A DNA stretch of 64,000 nt from Arboricoccus pini (GTDB taxonomy: Bacteria > Pseudomonadota > Alphaproteobacteria > Geminicoccales > Geminicoccaceae): contig NZ_FYEH01000003.1 of assembly GCF_900187945.1 (NCBI RefSeq), positions 248,001 to 312,000 on the forward strand, given 5' to 3'. A program made the position numbers and the translations under genes. Below, in pieces: positions 55,121 to 63,583 of the stretch (the first letter of the stretch is position 1; every line of letters starts with the position of its first letter). The notes under the pieces are model-generated. The model searched no databases and was not told the DNA's origin. It saw only the letters and a list, made by a program, of their open reading frames with translations.

Positions 55121-55612
55121 ATGATGATGACCAGACGCGTGGCGCTGGGCGCTGTTGCAGCCGCCGCAATCGCGGCCGAGGCGCGAAAGACGATGCGGCC
55201 AGCAAAGGCCGGTGAAACCTTCCCGGTTACGCATGACGACGCGGAATGGCACCGCTTGCTGACCCCTGAACAATATGCGGTGCTACGTCAGAGCGCGACC
55301 GAACGGCCCTTCACCAGTTCGCTGCTCCACGAAAGAAGGGTTGGCGTCTTCACCTGCGCTGGCTGCGCACGCGACCTCTTCGCCTCGGCTACCAAATTCG
55401 ATAGCGGGACTGGCTGGCCTAGCTTTTGGGCTCCGCTCGAGCAGGCTGTGGAAACAAAATCCGACGACTCCTTCGGCATGAACCGCACCGCCGTTCGCTG
55501 TCACGGCTGCGGCGGACATCTAGGCCACGTATTCGATGACGGCCCCAAACCCACCGGCCTGCGCTATTGCATGAACGGTGTAGCCATGAACTTCAAAGCC
55601 GAAATCGCCTGA
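55121..55612 (+). CDS. msrB: Exported peptide-methionine (R)-S-oxide reductase
   Basis: This 163-residue MsrB has zinc Cys79/Cys82 (FTCAGC) and Cys127/Cys130 (RCHGCGGHLGHVFDDG). The catalytic Cys150 is in GLRYCMNGVAM. The N-terminus MMMTRRVALGAVAAAAIAAE is a twin-arginine-like export signal, so repair takes place in the periplasm. ATG 55121 is chosen because GGAG lies 6 bases upstream; the ORF starts earlier at 55097. It is cotranscribed with dipZ (20 bases). Confidence 0.92.
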   Translation: MMMTRRVALGAVAAAAIAAEARKTMRPAKAGETFPVTHDDAEWHRLLTPEQYAVLRQSATERPFTSSLLHERRVGVFTCAGCARDLFASATKFDSGTGWPSFWAPLEQAVETKSDDSFGMNRTAVRCHGCGGHLGHVFDDGPKPTGLRYCMNGVAMNFKAEIA

Positions 55613-55632
55613 TTTTTTGAGGAATTCCTCTC

Positions 55633-57426
55633 ATGCTGTTCTTCGTGCTGGCCTATTTCGGCGGCGTCTTGACCATCCTTAGCCCCTGCATCCTACCCGT
55701 TCTGCCCTTCGTCTTCGCGCGATCGGATCGGCCGTTCGTCAGCAGCGGTCTGCCGATGCTGATCGGGATGGCATTGACCTTCGCCGCGGTGGCCACGCTG
55801 GCTGCGGTAGGAGGCGGCTGGGTGATACAGGCGAATGCGTATGGTCGTACACTCGCCCTAATCTTGTTGACGCTCTTTGGTGTCACTTTGATCTTCCCCG
55901 CTTTGTCAGAGTGGCTGACACGGCCTCTTGTCGATTGGGGCTCGCGCCTGTCCCAATCGGGGGACAGGCATCGTGGCGCCTCGCCGCTATTGCCTTCGCT
56001 GGGACTTGGCCTTGCCACGGGCTTGCTCTGGGCCCCCTGTGCCGGGCCGATCCTGGGGCTGATCCTAACGGGCGCAGCCCTCCACGGTGCCAGCGTCGAG
56101 ACCTCGCTCCTGCTGGCGACCTATGCCGCTGGTGCAGCGACCTCGCTGGCCCTGGCCCTTGTCATCGGCGGCCGTGTCTTCAAGGCGATGAAACGAATGC
56201 TCGGCGCCGGCGAGTGGATAAGGCGGGGACTGGGTGCTGCCGTCATAGCCGCCGTGGTCGTCGTCGCCTTAGGCCTCGATACAAGCTTCCTCACTCAGGT
56301 CTCGCTGGCGAACACGACGTCGGTCGAACAGATGTTGCTCGACAGGATCCGCCCCCCTCTCCCGGCGCAGGCCTCGGCCCCAACGGTCGGCGACGGCAAT
56401 ACCGCCCGCACGAGCGACACCGCGATGACGCAAGGTGCGTCGACAAAGCAACTCGACGACTTGCCGGTCATCGGCACTTCGCCAGCTCTGTCCGGTGCGG
56501 TCCAATGGTTGAACTCACCGCCCCTGACGACAGACGAACTAAAGGGCAAGGTTGTCCTGGTGGATTTCTGGACCTACTCGTGCATCAATTGCTTGAGGGA
56601 GCTGCCTTATGTCCGGGCTTGGGCCCAAAAGTATAAGAGCCAGGGCCTCGTCGTAATAGGCGTCCACGCGCCCGAGTTTGCCTTTGAACGAGACATCAAC
56701 AATGTGAAGAAGGCAATTGACGACCTCAAGATCAACTTTCCTGTAGCCGTCGACAACGATTATGCGATTTGGCGCGCCTTCGCCAACGAATATTGGCCAG
56801 CAGAGTATTTCATCGACGCTCAAGGCCGCATTCGACATCAGCAATTCGGTGAGGGTGACTATGATCGTTCCGAGCGAGTCATCCAGCAACTCATTGCCGA
56901 GACCGGCAAGGGCGATGTGCCGGCGGGAATTGTCCAGGTCAACGCTTCGGGCGCCGAAGCGGCCGCAGACATGGACGACGTCAAGTCGCCGGAAACTTAT
57001 GTGGGCTACCGGCGCGCGGAAAATTTCGCCTCAGAGAACGATATGATCGCTGACGCGCCGCACGTCTATAAAACGGCCGATCTCCAGCTCAACGAGTGGG
57101 GCCTCGCCGGTAACTGGACCATCAACGGCGAGTATGCTGCCCTCAATCAGGCGGGCGGTGATATCGTCTACAAATTCCATGCGCGCGACTTGCATCTAGT
57201 CCTTGGTCCGGCACCTGAAGGACGGCCTATCAGGTTTCAAATCACGATCGATGGGCAAAAGCCTGGCGCCGCCCACGGCGCCGATGTTGATGCCCAGGGT
57301 GAAGGCGTGGTGACCGACCAGCGGCTCTATCAACTGGTCCGTCAGAGCGGTCCCGTCAGGGATCACACATTTGAAATTCACTTCCTCGATGCCGGCGTGC
57401 AGGCCTATGCCTTCACGTTCGGCTGA
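55633..57426 (+). CDS. dipZ: DipZ-like electron-transfer protein (CcdA/DsbD + redoxin + C-terminal sugar-binding-like domain)
   Basis: This 597-residue protein has a six-helix CcdA-type domain with redox Cys19 (LSPC) and Cys136 (WAPC). A thioredoxin-like domain (about 280-430) with WTYSCINC (C317/C320) follows, then a C-terminal beta domain (about 450-597). The order resembles mycobacterial DipZ. It probably passes electrons from cytoplasmic thioredoxin across the inner membrane to the neighbouring exported MsrB. GAGG lies 10 bases before the ATG. Confidence 0.85.
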   Translation: MLFFVLAYFGGVLTILSPCILPVLPFVFARSDRPFVSSGLPMLIGMALTFAAVATLAAVGGGWVIQANAYGRTLALILLTLFGVTLIFPALSEWLTRPLVDWGSRLSQSGDRHRGASPLLPSLGLGLATGLLWAPCAGPILGLILTGAALHGASVETSLLLATYAAGAATSLALALVIGGRVFKAMKRMLGAGEWIRRGLGAAVIAAVVVVALGLDTSFLTQVSLANTTSVEQMLLDRIRPPLPAQASAPTVGDGNTARTSDTAMTQGASTKQLDDLPVIGTSPALSGAVQWLNSPPLTTDELKGKVVLVDFWTYSCINCLRELPYVRAWAQKYKSQGLVVIGVHAPEFAFERDINNVKKAIDDLKINFPVAVDNDYAIWRAFANEYWPAEYFIDAQGRIRHQQFGEGDYDRSERVIQQLIAETGKGDVPAGIVQVNASGAEAAADMDDVKSPETYVGYRRAENFASENDMIADAPHVYKTADLQLNEWGLAGNWTINGEYAALNQAGGDIVYKFHARDLHLVLGPAPEGRPIRFQITIDGQKPGAAHGADVDAQGEGVVTDQRLYQLVRQSGPVRDHTFEIHFLDAGVQAYAFTFG

Positions 57427-57469
57427 TGAGCTTCAGCTTGCGGATCCCGTCGGCCAAATCGCGATCCGC

Positions 57470-58174
57470 TCAGCCGATCGTCAAAAGCTCTTCATAAAAC
57501 CCGCCGATCGACCGGGTTCGGTCGACAAGATGGATCTCGAGGATCCAATGGCGGGTCTGCCCTTGAGCATCGACACTGACGATGGGCTGGTCATTGCCGG
57601 GTGCGATAAAGAATGTGATGCGGTCATTGGGAATGTATTCGTGGGGGAATTCTCCCACCAGATGCCCGGCAATGCTGCCGCCGAACTCCCAGCCAGCCTT
57701 CGCGGCAAAGGCGCAGGCTGTTTGATACAGTCCTTCGCCGGTGATGTCTTGGTTGGCCAGGAAATGCTCTTTCACGGCCCGAAAGACGGGCTCCAGATTG
57801 TCGCGGAGGCGAAGCTTGATCGGGTCGTCGCCCAGGACGTAGGTGCGCCCGAAATCCGCCTCCCATTCTTCGAACACCGGTCCCAGATCGACAAACAGGA
57901 TATCATCGGCGGCAATGAGCAAGTCGGCCGGGTCGTCTTTGTAAGGTCGGAGCGTGTTTTCGCCGGCCCGAACGATGCGCTTGTGCCAGTGGGTGACGAC
58001 GCCGAACTGTTTGTGCGCCAGCTTGTGGATCTCCTCACTGAGTTGGCTCTCGGTGACACCCGGGCGGATCAACGTCCGCTCGATTTCCTCGAAGAGACGG
58101 GCAGCCTTGGCCTGTGCGTCCAGCAGCGCGGCGACGCGATGGTCTTCTACCCTGGTACCGCTAATCGACGTCAT
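57470..58174 (-). CDS. M24 family metallopeptidase (Xaa-Pro aminopeptidase-like)
   Basis: This 234-residue pita-bread fold protein has metal-ligand blocks FVDLGPVFEEWEADFGRTYV (two Asp), HLVGEFPHEY (His), and the Glu in HWILEIHLVDR. Compared with methionine aminopeptidase it has no extension and an unusual Glu-rich loop after the first Asp. Relatives are Xaa-Pro peptidases or degenerate family members, so activity is unproven. ATG 58174 fits the family length. The gene is convergent with dipZ. Confidence 0.8.
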   Translation of the reverse strand: MTSISGTRVEDHRVAALLDAQAKAARLFEEIERTLIRPGVTESQLSEEIHKLAHKQFGVVTHWHKRIVRAGENTLRPYKDDPADLLIAADDILFVDLGPVFEEWEADFGRTYVLGDDPIKLRLRDNLEPVFRAVKEHFLANQDITGEGLYQTACAFAAKAGWEFGGSIAGHLVGEFPHEYIPNDRITFFIAPGNDQPIVSVDAQGQTRHWILEIHLVDRTRSIGGFYEELLTIG

Positions 58175-58486
58175 GGATTGTCCTTGAAAAGCACCTGCCG
58201 CTAGCCGGCACGGGATACTATACCGGCCAAGCATACCCACAAAGCTCGTCTGAACACCCAGCCGCAGATCAGTCGAGCACTGCACCAAGCGCTCGACTTC
58301 GGGCGCAAGTCGGATCAGTCCGCGCAGGTCGAAATGGGATTCACTGATCCCAGCGGCCCTGGCGAAAGGCCGATATTCGAGAGAACCGCGAGAGGGAAGC
58401 GCACCGCGCTGGATAAGACGCCGGCAATCGTCGTTCTTGCCCGGTGCCGGTCCGAGGCAACGAACGTCGGACTGTCCACTGTAGAG
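58175..58486. other. 312-base gene-free segment between the M24 gene and tRNA-Glu
   Basis: No convincing ORF, RNA gene or terminator is visible. It must carry the promoter for the M24 gene on the minus strand, but no strong -35/-10 pair could be picked. Confidence 0.35.
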
Positions 58487-58562
58487 TGGTACCCCTAACG
58501 GGAATCGAACCCGTGTTTCGGCCTTGAGAGGGCCGCGTCCTAGACCGCTAGACGATAGGGGC
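58487..58562 (-). tRNA. tRNA-Glu (anticodon CTC)
   Basis: A 76-base cloverleaf on the minus strand has acceptor GCCCCTA pairing TAGGGGT (first pair G-U). D arm CGTCTAGCGGTCTAGGAC, anticodon loop CTCTCAA carrying CTC, T arm GGTTCGATTCC and encoded ACCA complete it. It stands alone just downstream of the RNA methyltransferase gene. Confidence 0.95.
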
Positions 58563-58604
58563 GCCGACGGTGCGCGGCTCTGATAGCCGCATCGGTGGCG
58601 GAGA

Positions 58605-59924
58605 TCAAGCGTTCAACTTGGCCTTTGCCTGGCCGCGCAGGAAGAGCGCGGCCAGTTCGACCTCGGGAGCAAAAAGGAACTGGTCCACCGGTCGCAAGGC
58701 CACGAGTTCGAATCCCGCGGCCTGCAAGTGCTGCGCGTCGCGCGCGAAACTCCCAGGGTGGCAGGAGACATAGACGATCCGATCCAGCGAGGCTTTTGCT
58801 AGGCGCTCGACCTGCCTTGCCGCGCCTGACCGGGGTGGATCGAGGACGGCCGCGTCGAAGGGGGCCAACTCGGCTGCCTCGAGAGGGTCCGCCTCGAGAT
58901 CGCGACAGCGGGCCTGCAGGCGGGGATAGGCGGCAATCGCCCTGGCACAGGCAGCGCTGGCGTCGGCATCGCCCTCGACCAGATCCAGCCGCTCGCAGCG
59001 CGTCGCGATCGGCAGGGTCAACGTGCCCAGTCCGGCATAGAGGTCGACGACCCGCGTTCGATCGGGTAGCCAGTCGGCGACGGCGGCTTGCAGCGCTGCC
59101 TCGCCAGCTTCGGTTGCCTGGAGGAAGCTCGCGAGCGGCAGTGTCACCAAAGTCGTCCCGAAGCGCAGGACGGGTGGCCGCCGGGTGACGATCGCTTCCG
59201 CAGCACCTCGTTCGGAGGCCACTGTCAGGCGGGCGAGATCCCAGGTATCGGCAAATGCCGCCAACCGCTCGCGCTGCTCAAGACTTCGAGCCTCGACGCC
59301 GCCCAATCGCACATCAAGGCCGGTGTGAGTCGCAGTTACGACAACCTCACCCTCCCGGATCTCGCCGCCGAGCGAGGTCAGCAGGCCGGTTAGCGGCGGC
59401 AACAGATCCTGGATGACTGGAAGGGAGATCGGGCAGGTCGCGATCGGGACAATATCGTGCGAGCGTAGGGCCCTGTAGCCGAGGAGGAGCCTGCCGCCGC
59501 GCCGCGCATAGGCAAGGCGAACGCGCCGGCGACTGGCTTGTGGCGAGCGGGCCAGAAGGGCTGGCACGGAATGATCGATGCGCGCCTGACGAAGGGGCTC
59601 GATCACGCGCTGGCGCTTGAATTCGTCGTAGAGCGGATCTGGGAGATGCTGGAGGAGACAACCGCCGCAGCGCGTGAAATGCGGACAGGATGGTTCAGCG
59701 CGAGCGACTGGCTCGCCCAGTCGCTCCAGTGGCCGCCCGCGCCACGCGCCGCCTTCCTGCAGGACGACGCGCCAGGTCTCGCCCGGCAGGGTGAAGGGCA
59801 CAAAAACCGGCCGGCCTTCCAGATGCGCGATGCCGTCGCCACCTGTGCCCAGGCGCTCGATCGTGAGCGTTGCCTCCCGCGTCGCCGCGGCGGCCCGGCC
59901 GCGCTTGCCGCGGCCGCCCTTCAA
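58605..59924 (-). CDS. rlmD: Class I SAM-dependent 23S rRNA (uracil-C5)-methyltransferase (RlmD/RumA family)
   Basis: This 439-residue protein has a TRAM-like start (EATLTIERLGTGGDGIAHLE), Cys residues of a 4Fe-4S site (CPHFTRCGGC), and the SAM site VVDLYAGLGTLTLPIA. The catalytic Cys is in IVYVSCHPGSFARD, where the usual Asn after Cys is a His. The start is TTG 59924, whose TGA overlaps the stop of the upstream gene. Substrate specificity (U1939 or another) is not determined. Confidence 0.87.
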   Translation of the reverse strand: MKGGRGKRGRAAAATREATLTIERLGTGGDGIAHLEGRPVFVPFTLPGETWRVVLQEGGAWRGRPLERLGEPVARAEPSCPHFTRCGGCLLQHLPDPLYDEFKRQRVIEPLRQARIDHSVPALLARSPQASRRRVRLAYARRGGRLLLGYRALRSHDIVPIATCPISLPVIQDLLPPLTGLLTSLGGEIREGEVVVTATHTGLDVRLGGVEARSLEQRERLAAFADTWDLARLTVASERGAAEAIVTRRPPVLRFGTTLVTLPLASFLQATEAGEAALQAAVADWLPDRTRVVDLYAGLGTLTLPIATRCERLDLVEGDADASAACARAIAAYPRLQARCRDLEADPLEAAELAPFDAAVLDPPRSGAARQVERLAKASLDRIVYVSCHPGSFARDAQHLQAAGFELVALRPVDQFLFAPEVELAALFLRGQAKAKLNA

Positions 59925-60334
59925 GGCGATTGGCGGAGCGGCGTGGCGAGTTGTCCCATCGAGCCGTCCTCTTGCTGCATACGGATCAGGCTGTAACGAC
60001 GCCCGGTTGCAGGGTCGATCAGCGAGAGATAATCATCGCCGTCCGGCGTCCGCAGAAGGAGCAGGGCGCGATTGCCCTGCATGCGCATGTCGATCACGAC
60101 GGCACCTTTCGGCACCGGCATCGCAGCGTGGACCTCGGTGTCGGATGACCCTGCTGGCGCCGGTTCCGAGGCACCCGCCACGGGTTGCGTGGTCTCGACG
60201 GCGGCCGTCGTGGTGGTGACCGAAGGGTCACCGCCGCGATTGAACAGCTTCCAGACCAACGCGCCCGTCCCCAGCACCAGGCAAAGGCCGGCTACGACGA
60301 TGAAAACCTTAATGAGACCCAAAAAACGGTCCAA
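59921..60334 (-). CDS. Small membrane-anchored protein of unknown function
   Basis: This protein of about 137 residues starts TTG-Asp-Arg-Phe, with AAGGA 8 bases upstream. One transmembrane helix (LGLIKVFIVVAGLCLVLGTG) is followed by a Thr/Pro/Ala-rich stretch and a domain with VVIDMRMQGNRALLLLRTPD and SLIDPATGRRYSLIRMQQ. It looks like a periplasmic-facing regulator, family unknown. It ends overlapping the next gene (TTGA). It is divergent from rluD, with only 15 bases between the start codons. Confidence 0.6.
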   Translation of the reverse strand: MDRFLGLIKVFIVVAGLCLVLGTGALVWKLFNRGGDPSVTTTTAAVETTQPVAGASEPAPAGSSDTEVHAAMPVPKGAVVIDMRMQGNRALLLLRTPDGDDYLSLIDPATGRRYSLIRMQQEDGSMGQLATPLRQSP

Positions 60335-60349
60335 GGAGTGGATCCTTTG

Positions 60350-61318
60350 ATGTTGCCGAACGCCGCCTTTGACGGCGACGAGAGCTTTGTCGTAGCAGCC
60401 GATGATGCGGACACACGCCTGGACGTCTGCCTTGCCCGTCGCGTGGCTGGCCATTCCCGGTCCCGCCTGCAGGCTCTGGTTCGCGAAGGCCACGTGCGCG
60501 TCTCGGGCCGCGTGATAACCGAGCCGTCCCACAGGGTCAAACAGGACGACACGATCGAGGTCAGCATGCCGCCGCCGGTCGACGCGACCCCGCTACCGGA
60601 GGCAATCCCGCTCGACATCCTCTTCGAGGACGAGCACCTGATCGTCCTGGTCAAGCCCGCCGGCATCGTCATGCACCCGGCCCCCGGACATGCGAGCGGC
60701 ACGATGGTGAATGCGCTCCTGGCCCATTGCGGCGCCAGCCTGTCGGGCATCGGCGGCGTTAAGCGGCCGGGCATCGTCCATCGCCTCGACCGGGACGTGA
60801 GCGGGGTCATCGTTGTCGCCAAGCATGACCGGGCCCATGTCGCCCTGTCCGCCCAATTCACCGTCCATTCGATCGATCGCTATTACGAGGCCATCATCTG
60901 GGGCGTCCCGGCGCTAGCCGCCGATCGCATTGACCGGCCGATCGGTCGTGATCCACGGGACAGGCTGAAGATGACCATCACGGGCAATGGCAAGCGGGCG
61001 GTGACCGATTACCGCCTGATAGAGGCAGCCGGCGTCGCAGCCAGCCGCGTGGAGCTCAAGCTCATGACCGGCCGCACACACCAGATCCGCGTCCATCTGA
61101 CCAGCCTTGGCCATCCGATTCTGGGTGATCGCGTCTATACCGGTCGCCATCGGCCGCTTCCGCCCGGCCCGGCGCGAGAAAAGATCGCCTCGCTGGACCG
61201 GCTGGCACTTCATGCCCGCGATCTCGGCTTCGTGCATCCAGTAAGCGGCCAGTACCTGCATTTCCGCCGCGACCCGCCGCCGCTCTTCGCAGAAATGATG
61301 ACAGCGCTGCGCACCTAG
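60350..61318 (+). CDS. rluD: Ribosomal large-subunit pseudouridine synthase D
   Basis: This 322-residue protein has an S4 domain (ARRVAGHSRSRLQALVREGH) and the synthase core HRLDRDVSGVIVVAKHDRAH with its catalytic Asp. The LMTGRTHQIRVHLTSLGHPI block follows. RluD forms the three pseudouridines of helix 69. ATG 60350 follows AAGGAG by 11 bases. It precedes rpoH by 131 bases. Confidence 0.93.
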   Translation: MLPNAAFDGDESFVVAADDADTRLDVCLARRVAGHSRSRLQALVREGHVRVSGRVITEPSHRVKQDDTIEVSMPPPVDATPLPEAIPLDILFEDEHLIVLVKPAGIVMHPAPGHASGTMVNALLAHCGASLSGIGGVKRPGIVHRLDRDVSGVIVVAKHDRAHVALSAQFTVHSIDRYYEAIIWGVPALAADRIDRPIGRDPRDRLKMTITGNGKRAVTDYRLIEAAGVAASRVELKLMTGRTHQIRVHLTSLGHPILGDRVYTGRHRPLPPGPAREKIASLDRLALHARDLGFVHPVSGQYLHFRRDPPPLFAEMMTALRT

Positions 61319-61449
61319 GCGAACGCCGGGTTTTCGCGTAAGTATCTCTCTGGAGCTTGCTGTATCGACCCGGGGTTGCTTTCAGGGTCGACCAAATATC
61401 CAAAACGTCCCTGGTTCAACCATACTGGCAGAAGTCCAAAAAGGGGGAC

Positions 61450-62352
61450 ATGGCTGGTCTTCCAATCATACCGGCTGAGGGCAGCGGGCTTTCCCGCTAT
61501 CTCGACGAGATTCGCCGCTTTCCCATGCTGGAGGCGGAACAGGAATACATGCTTGCCAAAAGTTGGCGTGAGCATGCGGACGTCGATGCCGCCCATCAGC
61601 TCGTAACCTCGCATCTGCGGCTCGTAGCCAAGATCGCCATGGGCTATCGTGGCTATGGACTTCCCATGAACGAGATCATCTCGGAAGGGAATGTTGGCCT
61701 GATGCAGGCGGTCAAGCGTTTCGATCCCGAGCGCGGCTTCCGACTCGCGACCTATGCCATGTGGTGGATCCGCGCCGCCATTCAGGAATATATACTGCAT
61801 TCCTGGTCGCTCGTGAAAATGGGCACGACGGCCGCGCAGAAGAAATTGTTCTTCAATCTGCGCCGGCTCAAAAGCCAGATGCAGCAGATCGAGGAGGGCG
61901 ATCTTTCGCCCGACGTCGTTCGCGAGATCGCCACGACGCTCGAAGTAACCGAGCAGGACGTCATCGACATGAACCGGCGCCTTGAGGGGCCGGATCACTC
62001 CTTGAATGCCATGCTGCGGTCGGATAGCGAGACCGAATGGCAGGACTGGCTGGTTGACGACAGTTCCAGCCAGGAACAGGTGCTGGCCGAGGAAGACGAG
62101 CTCTCGCATCGGCGCGGCATGCTGGACGAGGCGATGAAAGCGCTGAACGAGCGCGAACGCCATATTTTGACGGAACGGCGGCTGAAGGACGAGCCCACCA
62201 CGCTCGAGGACCTGTCCTCGCAATATGGCATCAGCCGTGAACGCGTTCGGCAGATCGAGGTCCGCGCCTTCGAGAAACTGCAGAAATCCATGGCCAGCAT
62301 GGAGGCGCGCGGACGGGCCGAGGCGGAGGCGCGCGCCCTCCCCTCTTCGTGA
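61450..62352 (+). CDS. rpoH: RNA polymerase heat-shock sigma factor
   Basis: This 300-residue sigma-32 starts MAGLPIIPAEGSGLSRYLDE, with AGGGGG two bases upstream. Region 2 contains the AQQELVTSHLRLVAKIA-like block and ATYAMWWIRAAIQEYIL. The RpoH box corresponds to NLRRLKSQ. Region 4 is YGISRERVRQIEVRAFEKL. It directs chaperone and protease genes. Longer in-frame starts from 61357 are rejected on family length. Confidence 0.95.
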   Translation: MAGLPIIPAEGSGLSRYLDEIRRFPMLEAEQEYMLAKSWREHADVDAAHQLVTSHLRLVAKIAMGYRGYGLPMNEIISEGNVGLMQAVKRFDPERGFRLATYAMWWIRAAIQEYILHSWSLVKMGTTAAQKKLFFNLRRLKSQMQQIEEGDLSPDVVREIATTLEVTEQDVIDMNRRLEGPDHSLNAMLRSDSETEWQDWLVDDSSSQEQVLAEEDELSHRRGMLDEAMKALNERERHILTERRLKDEPTTLEDLSSQYGISRERVRQIEVRAFEKLQKSMASMEARGRAEAEARALPSS

Positions 62353-62470
62353 CAAGGATGGTCATCCGAGGCATCTTCGAACGGTTGGAATCGCATGTTG
62401 CGGCACAGTGTATCGGCTGACAGTCACGCCCCGACAGGACACATTTGCGACAGGCGATCCAATTTTTTAC

Positions 62471-62482
62471 GTACCATGGTAC
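62471..62482. other. 12-bp perfect palindrome after rpoH
   Basis: GTACCATGGTAC lies just after a T6 run and 119 bases beyond the rpoH stop. It could be a protein-binding site or chance; nothing around it decides. Confidence 0.25.
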
Positions 62483-62592
62483 CAAATAGCCAAACCGAGC
62501 TGGAATACAGGGCTCGGAGCATAATAAATACTAGGCGACCACGGCGCTCGTTCGGGCGATATCGACCATAATGACATAGGGATGGCAGCACG

Positions 62593-62910
62593 ATGCAGGC
62601 GCGCCGCAACCTCATCACCATCGTGCGTTCGCCATCGAGGGGCCTCGCCCGGCAGCAGTCGGCCGAAGCGGTGACGCTCGTTGAGCCCCAGGACGTGCTG
62701 AAGCCACGACCTGACCGAAGCGCTGCGGAGCGCGTGAGCGGCCTGGTCGGCTCCGCTGACACGGCAGTCCGCTCCTGGCTCTCCGATCCGCGTCGCTATG
62801 CTCCTGAGCGGTCGGTTCACCCGGTCTTGCGCCGCCTGGCCATAGCTCTCGCCGGCGTCCTGGCGGCGATTGGCAGTGTCCTGACGCTGATTGCCGTCGG
62901 CACCAACTAG
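62593..62910 (+). CDS. Small protein with C-terminal transmembrane helix, unknown
   Basis: This 105-residue ORF has a polar first 75 residues with many Arg and a clear hydrophobic end (IALAGVLAAIGSVLTLIAVG) that would anchor it in the membrane as a tail-anchored protein. GGATGGCAGCACG before the ATG is a weak ribosome site. A longer ORF lies on the opposite strand. No family is recognised; it may be a real small gene. Confidence 0.45.
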   Translation: MQARRNLITIVRSPSRGLARQQSAEAVTLVEPQDVLKPRPDRSAAERVSGLVGSADTAVRSWLSDPRRYAPERSVHPVLRRLAIALAGVLAAIGSVLTLIAVGTN

Positions 62911-63583
62911 AACGATGCCGCCAACCGGCACCCTTGCCCTCCCGGCATCTTGACGGGCACGCCTTCGGGGCAGCCGGTGGCCGGCGTCAACGCTCGGACC
63001 GATCCACCATGCTGAGTAGCGAGGCTAGCTCGGCAAAAGAGGAAGGTATGCCGGGCGAAGTCCTCAGCCGGGCTCGCCGATCGCCAGGTGGAGCTCCAGG
63101 ATCGGCGTCCCTCTCGCCCCCCCGAGAAGACCGCATTGCGGCGACCGCATGCGCTCGGTTTCGGCGGGCCGGAATTCCAATGGCCAGAACGCCGCGCAAC
63201 GCATTGGTTCTGCATCAAGGCATTCCCCCTCATGGGCTTGCCCGGGAAGGGCCGGCGAAAATCCGGCCGGCGACCGACGCAATCGTGGTCTAGAGTTTCG
63301 CGGGCTGCTCGACCCTGCGGGTTTTGCCCTTCGATCGGCTTTGCGCAACCTTTTTTGCCGGGCGGGAAAATACGAACAAGCAAAGCAGATTGGACCTCGG
63401 GCGAGCGCTGACGTCGACGACCTGATCATCGGCGCAGTCTGGGCCGCTAGCCGCCCCCGCCTCTCTCCGCCCTTCTGATCAAGGCTTCCTCGCGCGTCAT
63501 CGAAACGCCGCTCACGCGCCAAGAGGCGGAAAACTCCGCAATGCTGGACACGTGGCTAGAGATGATGAAGAGCTGCCCTCGGA
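62911..63583. other. 673-base region without a supported gene
   Basis: Overlapping ORFs on both strands (119 to 158 codons) lack domain resemblance and clear ribosome sites. I see no RNA gene or insertion sequence. The right part must hold the 3' signals of the class II aldolase gene on the minus strand. Confidence 0.4.

Noticed and set aside
63064-63522. 152-codon minus-strand ORF overlapping several plus-strand ORFs
   Set aside because: Both strands are open because of high GC; no domain or start signal supports it.
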